Source: Methanoregulaceae archaeon
GTDB lineage: Archaea; Halobacteriota; Methanomicrobia; Methanomicrobiales; Methanospirillaceae
Assembly (NCBI GenBank): GCA_025453715.1
Contig: JALOPT010000049.1
Span: 1-13,718, forward strand
DNA length: 13,718 bases
Reading direction: 5' to 3'
In this document: positions 1-7,261 of the stretch, in pieces
Layout of the letters: the number at the start of each line of letters is the position of its first letter
Position numbering within the stretch: position 1 is the first letter of the stretch
Position numbers and translations under genes: made by a program
The notes under the pieces: generated by a model
Told to the model about the DNA's origin: nothing
Database searches by the model: none
The model's input: only the letters and a program-made list of their open reading frames with translations

Positions 1-151
1 TGGCAATTCCAGCACCAAAACCACAGGCAATTTTCTTTGCAGTATCACGCTCCAGCCCCATCTCTTCGGAAAAGGCGGAGAACACGGCTGAAGAGCAGGT
101 AAACCCGCTCCTGAAACCGGCCAGTGCGTCATCAGTCCTGGTCATAATCAT
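1..151 (-). CDS. C_GCAxxG_C_C family redox protein, N-terminal fragment (cut by window edge)
   Basis: The reading frame runs from an ATG at 151 to the window edge without a stop and gives 50 residues. It begins MIMTRTDDALAGF and continues through GFTCSSAVFSAFSEEMGL to KKIACGFGAGIA. This matches the start of the C_GCAxxG_C_C family: a helix with F-x-C-(A/S)-(Q/S)-A-V, an acidic E-E-x-G-L stretch, then the glycine-rich C-G-x-G-x-G-x segment. Members are small, putatively redox-active or metal-binding proteins of unknown reaction. The remaining conserved cysteines lie outside the window. An in-frame TAA at 161-163 blocks any longer start, so the start is ATG 151 or ATG 145; 145 fits the usual family N-terminus slightly better. 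No convincing Shine-Dalgarno is visible. The family call rests on my recognition of the pattern over 50 residues only. Confidence 0.75.
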   Translation of the reverse strand, partial: MIMTRTDDALAGFRSGFTCSSAVFSAFSEEMGLERDTAKKIACGFGAGIA

Positions 152-292
152 AAACCCCGGTTATCATACATCGTCGCATTATCGGATTAAACCGTCTGCC
201 TGATGGCGTGAATGATGATAAAAAATGGTCAATGAACAAGCCCTTTAGTTTTTAATCATGCTGTCCGCACCAATGGAGGTAATAAGCGAACG

Positions 293-320
293 ATAAAAAA
301 ATTGTACAGGACAGGCTGTT
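293..320 (-). terminator. T-tract terminator after the sensor kinase
   Basis: Read on the minus strand directly after the kinase stop codon (322-324), the sequence has a weak ACAG...CTGT inverted repeat (306-319) followed by seven T residues (plus-strand A run 295-301). T-rich tracts are the usual archaeal intrinsic termination signal. The rest of 152-321 holds only the upstream region of the C_GCAxxG gene, and I see no gene in it. Confidence 0.45.
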
Positions 321-321
321 T

Positions 322-3300
322 TTATTGGGGGGAATCCGCCTTTTTGTACATCCCTTTCGGCACCACTATCTCAAACCGGGCCCCAACCCCCGATTCACCG
401 GTCTCTTCTATGCGAATCCCGGTAATAGCAAGTATTTCCCGTGAAAGGGCCAGGCCAAGACCATGGGTCTGACCGAAACCACGTTCGAATATCTTTTCCT
501 TTTCCTCTTCAGGGATACCGATGCCGTCATCCTCGCAACGGATAACCAGGTCAGTCCCGTGGTAGTCTGCAGAGAACCTGATAGTCGTAATCTTTCCGCC
601 ATATCGCACGGCATTATCCATCAGGTTGTAAAATACCCGCAGGATCAGTGGGTCAGCGAATATTTCAGTACCTGCTGGCAGATTATTTTCCAGTTTAACC
701 TCCCCGAGGGGGGTTTCCTTTGCTGCAACCGAGATAATGACCTGTACATCCTGCCATAAAGGAGCCTCAACCCCGATCTCCTCGTACTCGCTTGCAAACC
801 GGATCATGGAAACGATCCGTTCTGCTGCGATTATTAGATTTTTTATATAATTATCAGACTCCGGATCGAACTGCCTGGTCTTCAGAAGATCGAGGTACCC
901 CATCAGGACGGTCATCTGGTTGTTAATATCATGCCTTGTAATTCCGGAAAGGAGATGTAATTTATGTTTTGCCTGTAGAAAAGACTCCTCTGCCCGCTTC
1001 CGGTCAGTAATATCATGCAGGACCCCCTCAACCCCGAGTGGCTCCCCGTTTTTATTGTAGTAGATATGGCTGCTTGCCGTGACGTAATGAATTGCCCCGT
1101 TATGGTCTTTGAGAGCGAGTGGATAGTCTGTGACGGATCCTTTTTCTTTGAGGGCTTCAAGGAATTTCTCACGCTCTACAGGGTCTGCATAGAGTTCGAG
1201 GCCGATATTGTGTCCTATCAACTCATCAGGGGATTCGTAGCCTGCGAGCCGTGCTCCGGACGGACTTATCATGACGAGCCTGCCTTCGAGGTCTGTCTGG
1301 TAGACGAGGTCCTGCATATTCTCAATAATCTTGCGGTACTTCGCTTCGCTCTCAATAAGCGCCTCTTCGGCCCGTTTCCGGTCGGTGATATCGGTAAGAA
1401 CTGTTAGAATTGCCGGAATATCACGGTTCAGGATTGGTTTCGCGCGTACCTCAACCCAGCGCCGTTCGCCTGAAGGTGCGATAATTGCGATCTCGTACGG
1501 TTCAACCGGGATATCCTGCTGTCGTAACAGCATGTTCTTCCTCACAAGGTCATGGTACTCCCTGGCTGCGTAGGAAAGGACTGATGTGCCGATGATCTCT
1601 TCCTGAGATTTTCCCATCAGCCGGGCACCCTCGGCATTGACAAAGACAATGGTCTCGTTTTCGTGAATGAGGACATAATCCGGAAGCTGTGCTTCCAGTT
1701 GCCGGTATGTGGCCTCACTTTGCTGTAAGGCTTTCTCTACCGTCTTCATGTCAGTAATGTCCCGCCCGACGGACTGGTATTCCATTACCCTGCCTTGCTT
1801 GTCAAAAATTGCCCGGTCAGACCACTTCTGCCACCGGGTGCTGCCGTCAGGCATAAAAGTCCGCTGCTCGATGCCTGCAACCGGGTTCTCCGGGGTGAGG
1901 GAGGCGATGAGTTGTCCGACCCGTTCACGGTCCCGGGGATCAATTTCCGGTCTGAACCGGGAGCCGATGATCTCCTCCCTCTTCACTCCGAAATAACGGC
2001 AATATGCCTCGTTAACAAAAATATGTGTCCCATCCGGGAGGAAACGGCTGATAAATTCGGTCTGGTCCTCCACAACATTCCGGTAACGCTCCATGCTCTC
2101 TATTAAGTGCTGTTCAGTCCGTTTTCTATCGGTAATGTCATGGAAAGCTGCCACCATGGAGTCAGGGAGCGTTGGAAATGCCCAGACGGCAAAGGCACCT
2201 GATATTTTTTCATCCTTGTAATCCACCGATTCTGTGTGCCAGGATACCTGGTCACGGGCAGCGGACAGGTAGTGCCTTGGAATATCGGTTCCTGCGAGAG
2301 CGGGGAAGGCCTCTTCAATTGTCTTTCCAAGGAGAGGAAGATGGGAAATGCCTAGAATGGAATCAGCTGCCGGGTTTGCCCATGTCAGTACCAGCTGTCC
2401 GTCCTTTCTGAGATCATAAAAGTGCATCCCGACCGGGACAGATTCGACGACAGAGCGGAATTTTATCTCACTTTCCCTGATGGTACGTTCACTTGCACTC
2501 AGCATGTCAAACTGTCCGCGGATCTCCTCGTCTGTTGCTGCGATTTGTTCATATGATGCCTGTAACTCATCATTTTTACGCCGGAGCTGTTCCTCGGCTA
2601 ATTTCAGCCTGGTAATATCGGTCGCGATATGGATGATCCGTTCGAGCTTTCCCGACTCATCGAACACAGGTGTACAGGAAACGAGGTAAACCCCCCCGAA
2701 GATCTCCACTTCCATTTCCCGGGCCTCATGTACGCAACTCGCCAGCATCTTTTCAAACGGGCACCCATCAGGTGGCCCTTTTACGGCTGCCCCATGAAAG
2801 ATCTCAAAGCATAACCGTCCAATCACTTCTTCAGAAGATTTTCCGGTCTTTCGGAGGACTGCATTGTTTGCGGCTATTATACGACGGTCCGGTGAAAGGA
2901 TGACAGCGGGGCTTCCTGTTGCCTGGAATATCGTCTCCCAGTCCTTTTTTGCACGTATAAACCCCTCCTGGGCTCTCTTCCGCTCTGTGATATCAAGCAG
3001 CGAGGCAACACTCTTTTTCGTACCTGGTATCATACCGACATGGGCAAGCATATCCCTGGTCCTGCCATCCGCCGTAATGAACCGGAACTCGTACAAGGTG
3101 GGCGCTTCAGCTGGACTTTTTCTGCGCCGGTAGTGATAGTCCACCATCCCGTCACGGTCTTCAGGTGCAACAAAATGAGTCCATTTGATCTTTCCCTCAA
3201 TAAATTCGCGGGAACTCCCAAAAAGCTGGGCGAAGGCATCGTTTGCAAGTGAGACTGTAGTGTCCTCCTCAATAATGATCGTCGCTGATTCGGTATACTT

Positions 3301-4074
3301 GAATAGAGCCCTGTAATACGATTCTGACTGGGCCAGGGCCTCTTCTGCCTCTTTCCTCGCGGTATTATCAAAAATGACACCATCAAAAATGAGCCGGTCA
3401 TTCTCCATTACCGGGCTTGATACCGCACTTACCCAGATTTTTTTTCCTGTTGGCTTCAGTAACCAGCCTTCATATTCCCAGGTCGATTTTGAAATGATGG
3501 CGTGCTGGTTCGAGGTTATAAACCGTTCCCTGTCTTCAGGGATAATACATTCAAGGCACTGGTTAAAAAATGTGTCCGGATTGTTTTCAATTCCCAGGAC
3601 CTGCCAGCTGCGTTCGCTGATGTAATCAAACCCTGTGCTACCGTCAGGATTTACATAATACCGGTAGATCACACCCGGGATATTGGCCGCCATTGCATTA
3701 AGCTGCCGTTCAATCTTTTGCGTGAGTTCTGCAAACTGGGCTTTCGGGTCCCCGCCTTTCTGGAGATAAAAATCCGCTCCAAGTTCAAATGCCCGGACTG
3801 CAATCTCCTCGCGGCCGCGGCCGGTGAAAAGGATAAAAGGGATTTCCGGGTGGTTGTTCCGTACTTCCTGTAAAAATACCAGGCCGTCTTTCTCCGGCAT
3901 CTGGTAGTCACAAATAATAGCATCGAAAGGCTCCACCTCTAATAAATCCGCGGCACCTACGGCTGAACTCCTGGTGGTGACGGTAAAATCGCCGGTTTTC
4001 TCAAGGAAAATCTTGCAGAGGTCAAGGAGCGCCGGCTCGTCATCGACGTACAAGAGAAAGATCATGATGCTCAT
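322..4074 (-). CDS. Hybrid sensor histidine kinase: receiver, seven PAS domains, HisKA-like and HATPase core
   Basis: This is a cytoplasmic multi-sensor kinase of 1250 residues from ATG 4074. No membrane segment is visible, so it probably reads internal redox or ligand signals. Residues ~3-120 form a receiver domain: acidic pair D11/D12, phospho-acceptor D56 (ICDYQMP), T84 and K106. PAS/PAC domains follow at about 128-246, 250-369, 375-491, 538-650, 660-780, 785-905 and 908-1030; most end in a D-I-T-x-R-K-R-A-E-E linker. A coiled coil (~492-538) separates PAS3 and PAS4. The H-box is TRHDINNQ with H1048. The HATPase has N-box N1150/N1154, a DDGIGIP G1 box (~1182) and a GLGLAL G2 box (~1205). 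The frame stays open to a TTG-free upstream ATG at 4191 (39 extra residues), but those residues do not look like a receiver N-terminus, and a TATA box at 4103-4112 would put transcription start at about 4080. I therefore chose 4074; ATG 4065 is also possible. No partner regulator lies nearby. PAS3 is unusually rich in Cys and His. Confidence 0.93.
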   Translation of the reverse strand: MSIMIFLLYVDDEPALLDLCKIFLEKTGDFTVTTRSSAVGAADLLEVEPFDAIICDYQMPEKDGLVFLQEVRNNHPEIPFILFTGRGREEIAVRAFELGADFYLQKGGDPKAQFAELTQKIERQLNAMAANIPGVIYRYYVNPDGSTGFDYISERSWQVLGIENNPDTFFNQCLECIIPEDRERFITSNQHAIISKSTWEYEGWLLKPTGKKIWVSAVSSPVMENDRLIFDGVIFDNTARKEAEEALAQSESYYRALFKYTESATIIIEEDTTVSLANDAFAQLFGSSREFIEGKIKWTHFVAPEDRDGMVDYHYRRRKSPAEAPTLYEFRFITADGRTRDMLAHVGMIPGTKKSVASLLDITERKRAQEGFIRAKKDWETIFQATGSPAVILSPDRRIIAANNAVLRKTGKSSEEVIGRLCFEIFHGAAVKGPPDGCPFEKMLASCVHEAREMEVEIFGGVYLVSCTPVFDESGKLERIIHIATDITRLKLAEEQLRRKNDELQASYEQIAATDEEIRGQFDMLSASERTIRESEIKFRSVVESVPVGMHFYDLRKDGQLVLTWANPAADSILGISHLPLLGKTIEEAFPALAGTDIPRHYLSAARDQVSWHTESVDYKDEKISGAFAVWAFPTLPDSMVAAFHDITDRKRTEQHLIESMERYRNVVEDQTEFISRFLPDGTHIFVNEAYCRYFGVKREEIIGSRFRPEIDPRDRERVGQLIASLTPENPVAGIEQRTFMPDGSTRWQKWSDRAIFDKQGRVMEYQSVGRDITDMKTVEKALQQSEATYRQLEAQLPDYVLIHENETIVFVNAEGARLMGKSQEEIIGTSVLSYAAREYHDLVRKNMLLRQQDIPVEPYEIAIIAPSGERRWVEVRAKPILNRDIPAILTVLTDITDRKRAEEALIESEAKYRKIIENMQDLVYQTDLEGRLVMISPSGARLAGYESPDELIGHNIGLELYADPVEREKFLEALKEKGSVTDYPLALKDHNGAIHYVTASSHIYYNKNGEPLGVEGVLHDITDRKRAEESFLQAKHKLHLLSGITRHDINNQMTVLMGYLDLLKTRQFDPESDNYIKNLIIAAERIVSMIRFASEYEEIGVEAPLWQDVQVIISVAAKETPLGEVKLENNLPAGTEIFADPLILRVFYNLMDNAVRYGGKITTIRFSADYHGTDLVIRCEDDGIGIPEEEKEKIFERGFGQTHGLGLALSREILAITGIRIEETGESGVGARFEIVVPKGMYKKADSPQ

Positions 4075-4102
4075 TTTAACGAGGATAGGAAAAATATGTT
4101 TG

Positions 4103-4112
4103 TATTTATAGT
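4103..4112 (-). promoter_or_regulatory. TATA box of the sensor kinase
   Basis: The minus strand reads ACTATAAATA here, close to the archaeal TATA consensus. Transcription would start some 25 bp downstream, at about 4078-4082, only a few bases before ATG 4074. No Shine-Dalgarno precedes that ATG, which fits a nearly leaderless mRNA. The box lies inside the longer reading frame from 4191, which argues against that start. Confidence 0.55.
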
Positions 4113-4350
4113 GTCCCGGAACCTGGGCATGCTCTTCTATTACCCTGTCATTGGATAATGAAAATTGAAATATGGCTTTTACTCTCTTCATCCAGTGAAT
4201 GAGTGTTCATGTCAGGTATACTTTCGCCGCTCCGGAGGGATGAACCGGAATTGGAATGGGGATCTGCCTGTTTATCAGATATAAATGACTATTTCGCTCC
4301 TCCTGTTTCAATGAAGGGATTATCATTGGGGTCCTCTCCCGTAAAATCTA

Positions 4351-4360
4351 TTTTTTAAAC
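4351..4360 (+). promoter_or_regulatory. TATA-like box of the cyclophilin gene
   Basis: TTTTTTAAAC is centred about 25 bp before ATG 4380, so the predicted transcription start falls at the start codon. The bases before the ATG (AATTATACC) contain no Shine-Dalgarno. Together these suggest a leaderless mRNA. The match to the TATA consensus is moderate. Confidence 0.4.
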
Positions 4361-4379
4361 CCGCATACCAAATTATACC

Positions 4380-5072
4380 ATGTCATATCAAAAACTGAGT
4401 ATCCTCATCCTAATTCTCATTGCAGCCCTTGTTTTCTCCTCCGGGTGTACACAGTCTGCGCTTCCGGACAAACCTGGCACTCCGGTTGTACCACAACTCA
4501 CTGCTACCCCGGTAACACCTGCCGTAACCCAGGCCGGTACCGTGCCCGTTACTCCCTCCACATCCCTGAATACCTCCCCCACAACCCCCGCGTCAGAAAA
4601 AAGTAAAAAAAGTGTGAAGCTTGGGACTTCCATGGGGGACATTATTATTGAACTTGACCCGGAAATGCCGATCACTGCCGGCAATTTCGAATCGCTTGTA
4701 AAAAAAGGATATTATAACGGGGTAATCTTCCACCGGGTCATTAACGGTTTTATGATCCAGGGGGGCGATCCGACCGGTACCGGTAGAGGAGGTCCTGGAT
4801 ACAAGATCGCGGACGAGTTCACAAGCCATAACAAGAATGTCCGAGGTGCAGTCGCAATGGCAAATTCGGGGCCAAATACCGGGGGATCACAATTCTTTAT
4901 CAACCTCGTGGACAATAGCGTCAGGCCCGCGTTCGACAACAATTACCCGGTGTTCGGGAACGTTGTTGAGGGGATGGATATCGTTGATGCTATCGGGAAG
5001 GTGCCGACATCCGGTGCACCCAATGACCGGCCGCTGCAGAATGTTACAATTATCCGTGCTGAAATGATCTGA
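4380..5072 (+). CDS. Exported cyclophilin-type peptidyl-prolyl cis-trans isomerase (lipoprotein)
   Basis: This 230-residue protein should isomerise Xaa-Pro bonds and so help proteins fold outside the membrane. It starts with a hydrophobic signal segment (residues 6-20) ending in a lipobox, FSSGC, with C23 as the likely lipid anchor. A low-complexity Thr/Pro/Val linker (about 28-72) tethers the catalytic domain (about 78-230). Cyclophilin active-site residues are visible: F117-H118-R119, F124-M125-I-Q127, the AMANSGPNTGGSQFF block (159-173) and the VFGNVVEGMD segment (191-200). By alignment from memory with human cyclophilin A, the cyclosporin-binding Trp is Ala/Phe here and the active-site His is Tyr189, as in many prokaryotic forms. 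The domain is compact and lacks eukaryotic insertions. It is transcribed alone, with a promoter upstream and a T-tract after the stop. Confidence 0.94.
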   Translation: MSYQKLSILILILIAALVFSSGCTQSALPDKPGTPVVPQLTATPVTPAVTQAGTVPVTPSTSLNTSPTTPASEKSKKSVKLGTSMGDIIIELDPEMPITAGNFESLVKKGYYNGVIFHRVINGFMIQGGDPTGTGRGGPGYKIADEFTSHNKNVRGAVAMANSGPNTGGSQFFINLVDNSVRPAFDNNYPVFGNVVEGMDIVDAIGKVPTSGAPNDRPLQNVTIIRAEMI

Positions 5073-5079
5073 ATATCAA

Positions 5080-5085
5080 TTTTTT
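5080..5085 (+). terminator. T-tract after the cyclophilin gene
   Basis: Six T residues follow the cyclophilin stop codon after seven bases. No strong stem precedes them, which is acceptable for archaeal termination. The region 5086-5210 beyond it holds no gene I trust. Confidence 0.4.
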
Positions 5086-5210
5086 AGGTATCTCATGGAA
5101 CAGACCACAACCGGGGTGATGCTTAAGGACCTGAATGGTATGCCCGGTGCACATGCAAGATCTGAACAATCATTGAGAGCCGGAATCCCAAGAGAACTTC
5201 ATCAGGAATT

Positions 5211-5227
5211 AAAAAAATCAAAAAAAG
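5211..5227 (-). terminator. Double T-tract after the 53-residue membrane protein gene
   Basis: On the minus strand the sequence shows two runs of seven T residues separated by GAT, about 50 bases after the stop codon at 5276-5278. This suits archaeal T-tract termination of the small gene and supports transcription in that direction. Confidence 0.45.
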
Positions 5228-5275
5228 GCAAATCTCCCGGGAAAAGAATTTTGGAGTATCACAATCAACGTTGGA

Positions 5276-5437
5276 TTACATCAGTTTCCGTTTTTTCGCC
5301 TGTTCAACCAGGATTAATGCCACATTAAGTCCAAGGACAACGGCCCATATAATTACACCGGTCGTGCTTCCAACATAATAGCTGTACATGATGGCTACAA
5401 TCGCGACTACTGTCAGGATATAATTCAGCTTGCTCAT
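5276..5437 (-). CDS. Small two-helix membrane protein of unknown function (53 residues)
   Basis: I do not recognise a family. From ATG 5437 the frame encodes MSKLNYILTVVAIVAIMYSY, a short YVGSTTG turn, then a second hydrophobic helix (about 27-44) and a basic tail ending VEQAKKRKLM. The layout is two transmembrane hairpin helices with a positively charged C-terminus, which by the positive-inside rule faces the cytoplasm. The protein-like composition, a TATA-like box 27-36 bp upstream (5464-5473), absence of a Shine-Dalgarno (leaderless style like its neighbours) and a double T-tract downstream all support a real gene. It lies between the convergently read cyclophilin gene and another tiny minus-strand gene. 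It could be an envelope-associated or toxin-like peptide; nothing in the sequence decides this. Confidence 0.7.
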   Translation of the reverse strand: MSKLNYILTVVAIVAIMYSYYVGSTTGVIIWAVVLGLNVALILVEQAKKRKLM

Positions 5438-5463
5438 GGGGACTATATCTTTCTGTTCCGGCT

Positions 5464-5473
5464 ACGATATATC
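5464..5473 (-). promoter_or_regulatory. TATA-like box of the 53-residue membrane protein gene
   Basis: The minus strand reads TGATATATCG, preceded by a GTGAAAAAC purine-rich stretch that could act as a BRE. The expected start of transcription, about 5442, leaves a leader of about five bases before ATG 5437. Confidence 0.4.
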
Positions 5474-5578
5474 AGTTTGTTTTTCACGGATCAAACCTCT
5501 CCCGCTCCATTTTTAGCGTTTTAAGGACTTTAATTGTGGTAAAGACTATTGCAGCTACCCAGTGGGCCATCAAATTAT

Positions 5579-5598
5579 GAAAAGCTCAGGGCCTTTTC
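5579..5598 (-). terminator. Hairpin at the end of the 38-residue frame
   Basis: A perfect six-base stem, GAAAAG pairing with CTTTTC around an eight-base loop, overlaps the stop codon. No long T-tract follows, so it could be a terminator or an mRNA-stability element. Confidence 0.3.
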
Positions 5599-5713
5599 AT
5601 CTCTCCAGTAACCGGACCAGATCAATTCCGTATTTCATGTCAAGTGCCTGTAAATGGCGGACCATTCTTGCCCAACGTTCTGTCAGGCGTTTTATACCTG
5701 TTGCAGTAACCAT
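5597..5713 (-). CDS. Possible small helical protein (38 residues)
   Basis: The frame from ATG 5713 begins MVTATGIKRLTERWARMV and ends GIDLVRLLER before TGA (5597-5599). It is rich in Arg, Leu and Met, predicts as one or two amphipathic helices and has few unlikely residues, so it looks more protein-like than other frames here. ATATACC lies about 25 bp before the ATG, consistent with the leaderless style of the window, and a GAAAAG...CTTTTC hairpin (5579-5598) overlaps the stop. Immediately upstream, in frame, is TAG (5726-5728), preceded by an open frame that overlaps the end of the PEGA gene and does not look like protein. It may be a complete small gene or the 3' remnant of a decayed longer one. 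I recognise no family. Confidence 0.35.
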   Translation of the reverse strand: MVTATGIKRLTERWARMVRHLQALDMKYGIDLVRLLER

Positions 5714-5866
5714 TTGTGGGAGTTCCTATACCAAGGTATATGGGAAGCTGCCGTGGACAAGGGTGAAAGTGGACGATCGATCTGCGTTCTGCGGGGAGAA
5801 CCATGAACCCCTTGAAAACATGCGGCCTGTTAACGAGGAAATTCTATTGCAACGAGTGACCCGGCG

Positions 5867-5873
5867 AAAAAAA
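5867..5873 (-). terminator. T7 tract after the four-repeat PEGA gene
   Basis: Seven T residues on the minus strand occur about 40 bases after the stop codon at 5913-5915. This is a likely archaeal termination site. The rest of 5714-5912 holds no gene I can support. Confidence 0.4.
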
Positions 5874-5912
5874 TGTGAGTGTTTTGATGTTATTGGCAGG
5901 GACTTCCTGGCA

Positions 5913-7034
5913 TCAGCGCCGTGAGACGAGATACCCTGCAAGGCAGAGGATACCGAGCGCCAGTACCAGGACAAACGGGTCCGCCGCGGCTTTTTTCGTT
6001 GGTGTTGCTACCGGGATGGGGGACAGCGCTGCACTCAGCTGAATATTCTGCCCGGCTATTACCTGACCTGTCGTTGTGTATGGTGTATACCCGTCCATCC
6101 GGATTTCTACCGTGTAGGTCCCCGGATTCACTTTCTGGGATGAAAGGGGTGTTATACCAATATATACACCGTTTACGTAGACATCAGCCCCGCCCGGGGA
6201 CGATATGATCTGGACGCTTGCAAAGGCAGGGGCCTGGCTTGCCGGTTGAAGGGCTGCATTCATCTGCACATTTTTCCCTGCCTGGATCGATACTGTGATT
6301 GTGTAGTCTTGGTACCCGGATTTTTTCACTGTGACAGTATAACTGCCTGGAGCGAGGTTGACGATATCAAGCGAGTCATCAATAGGTGTTACCCCTTTGA
6401 AATCACTATTGAGGTAGACTGCAGCTCCGGAAGGTGATGACGAGACCTGGAGGTCACCAGTATCGGGGCTCTTTTCCGGGACGAGGGTCACGGTCACCGG
6501 GGTAATCTCGCCACTGGTTACGGTTACCGTGTTTTCCCATGTATCATAGCCTGCTTCATAGATCGCTACTTTATGCGGGCCTGCTGCAAGGTTTCCAACT
6601 ATCTGGTCTGTTTTACCCTGGTAGATGTCATCGACATAGAAACCGACCCCCTTCGGTGTCGTGGAGAGTGATATACTCCCTGGTGAAACTACCCGGGCAA
6701 GGTCAACATTTACGTACTGGGTTGCGCCTGCAACAACCGTTACCACCCTGGTTGAGGGCTGGTACCCTGGCATGGTAATCATAACACTATGAACACCGGG
6801 GGCTACCGATGAAAATGTCCCCGGGGTGAATAGCTGGTCTCCGCCACCGTCAAGTGTCGCAGAAGACCCCGGTGGAGTTGAAACAACATTAATGCTGCCC
6901 GTGGTAAACGGATTTCCTGCCTGAGGGCTGGCGGTGGTGGATGCCCCGGCCCCGATGGTAACTTCGGCAGACGCAAACCCGGTTATCGCAATGGCGATAG
7001 TCAGCACAAGTATCAGAACTGATATCTTTTTCAT
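5913..7034 (-). CDS. Exported four-repeat PEGA-domain surface protein with C-terminal membrane anchor
   Basis: This 373-residue protein has a classical signal peptide (MKKISVLILVLTIAIAITGF-ASA, cleavage near A23). Four PEGA-type beta-sandwich repeats follow at about 46-115, 119-187, 193-263 and 272-339. Each has the pattern S-(T/S)-P-x-G-(A/S)-x-(V/L)-Y-(V/L)-(D/N), then G-x-(T/Q)-P, then L-x-P-G-x-(Y/H)-x-V-x-(I/V)-x-x-x-G-Y. After a Pro/Thr/Lys-rich linker, a hydrophobic helix (about 352-370) ending SRR anchors the C-terminus, with the basic tail inside. PEGA domains are named for P-E-G-A motifs and occur in archaeal and bacterial surface-layer or adhesin-like proteins; the ligand is unknown. 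A TTG at 7052 would add six residues, but ATG 7034 opens the signal peptide and has AGGT nine bases upstream. It is a probable envelope protein, next to another PEGA gene. Confidence 0.9.
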   Translation of the reverse strand: MKKISVLILVLTIAIAITGFASAEVTIGAGASTTASPQAGNPFTTGSINVVSTPPGSSATLDGGGDQLFTPGTFSSVAPGVHSVMITMPGYQPSTRVVTVVAGATQYVNVDLARVVSPGSISLSTTPKGVGFYVDDIYQGKTDQIVGNLAAGPHKVAIYEAGYDTWENTVTVTSGEITPVTVTLVPEKSPDTGDLQVSSSPSGAAVYLNSDFKGVTPIDDSLDIVNLAPGSYTVTVKKSGYQDYTITVSIQAGKNVQMNAALQPASQAPAFASVQIISSPGGADVYVNGVYIGITPLSSQKVNPGTYTVEIRMDGYTPYTTTGQVIAGQNIQLSAALSPIPVATPTKKAAADPFVLVLALGILCLAGYLVSRR

Positions 7035-7068
7035 GGGAATTACCTGTAACAAGAATCTTTGATACAGG

Positions 7069-7078
7069 TTAAAAAACC
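7069..7078 (-). promoter_or_regulatory. TATA-like box and Shine-Dalgarno of the four-repeat PEGA gene
   Basis: The minus strand reads GTTTTTTAAC, which would start transcription near 7047. The resulting short leader carries AGGT about nine bases before ATG 7034, so unlike most genes here this one may use a Shine-Dalgarno. The TATA match is moderate. Confidence 0.35.
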
Positions 7079-7215
7079 ACCGGTAGTATCAGTATTATTT
7101 CCGAATTTGTAAGTGATCCGTTATTGCGGTTATTATTGGAAGTTTATGGGATAACACGGGGTCCGGCAGCCGGAAATTTCAGATCCTATCATTAGAATGG
7201 GAGGAATTTTACAAC

Positions 7216-7221
7216 AAAAAA
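7216..7221 (-). terminator. T6 tract after the single-PEGA gene
   Basis: Six T residues on the minus strand lie about 40 bases after the stop codon at 7262-7264. With the promoter-like box at 7069-7078 this suggests that the two PEGA genes are separately transcribed. Confidence 0.35.
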
Positions 7222-7261
7222 GGGTACATGGATCCCTGTTATCACCACATCGTTACCCGTA

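Larger units (their letters stand above)
4075..4379. other. Divergent intergenic region between kinase and cyclophilin genes
   Basis: About 305 bases separate two divergently read genes. The kinase TATA box is at its left end. A plus-strand T/A-rich box at 4351-4360 lies about 25 bp before the cyclophilin ATG. A second plus-strand TATA-like string, ATATAAATG (about 4280-4288), could start a longer leader. I see no convincing small gene, repeat or structured RNA. Confidence 0.5.

Noticed and set aside
322..4074. Repeated DNA among the PAS domains as recent tandem duplication
   Set aside because: Similarity is limited to the short DITxRKRAEE linker motifs. The domains are otherwise strongly diverged, so the array is old.
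5095..5328. 77-residue plus-strand frame just after the cyclophilin gene, with AGGT before its ATG
   Set aside because: Its end overlaps the better supported 53-residue membrane protein on the other strand, its Lys-rich centre is the A-tract that serves as that gene's T-tract terminator, and the sequence has no domain-like character.
5726..5728. In-frame TAG as a possible pyrrolysine codon
   Set aside because: The upstream open frame does not look like protein, no pyl genes are in the window, and Methanomicrobiales generally lack pyrrolysine. A plain stop is simpler.
5562..5924. 120-residue plus-strand frame between the small genes and the PEGA gene
   Set aside because: It has unfavourable composition and no recognisable motif. 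It covers the 38-residue minus-strand frame and the PEGA terminator, and no promoter-like box lies upstream.
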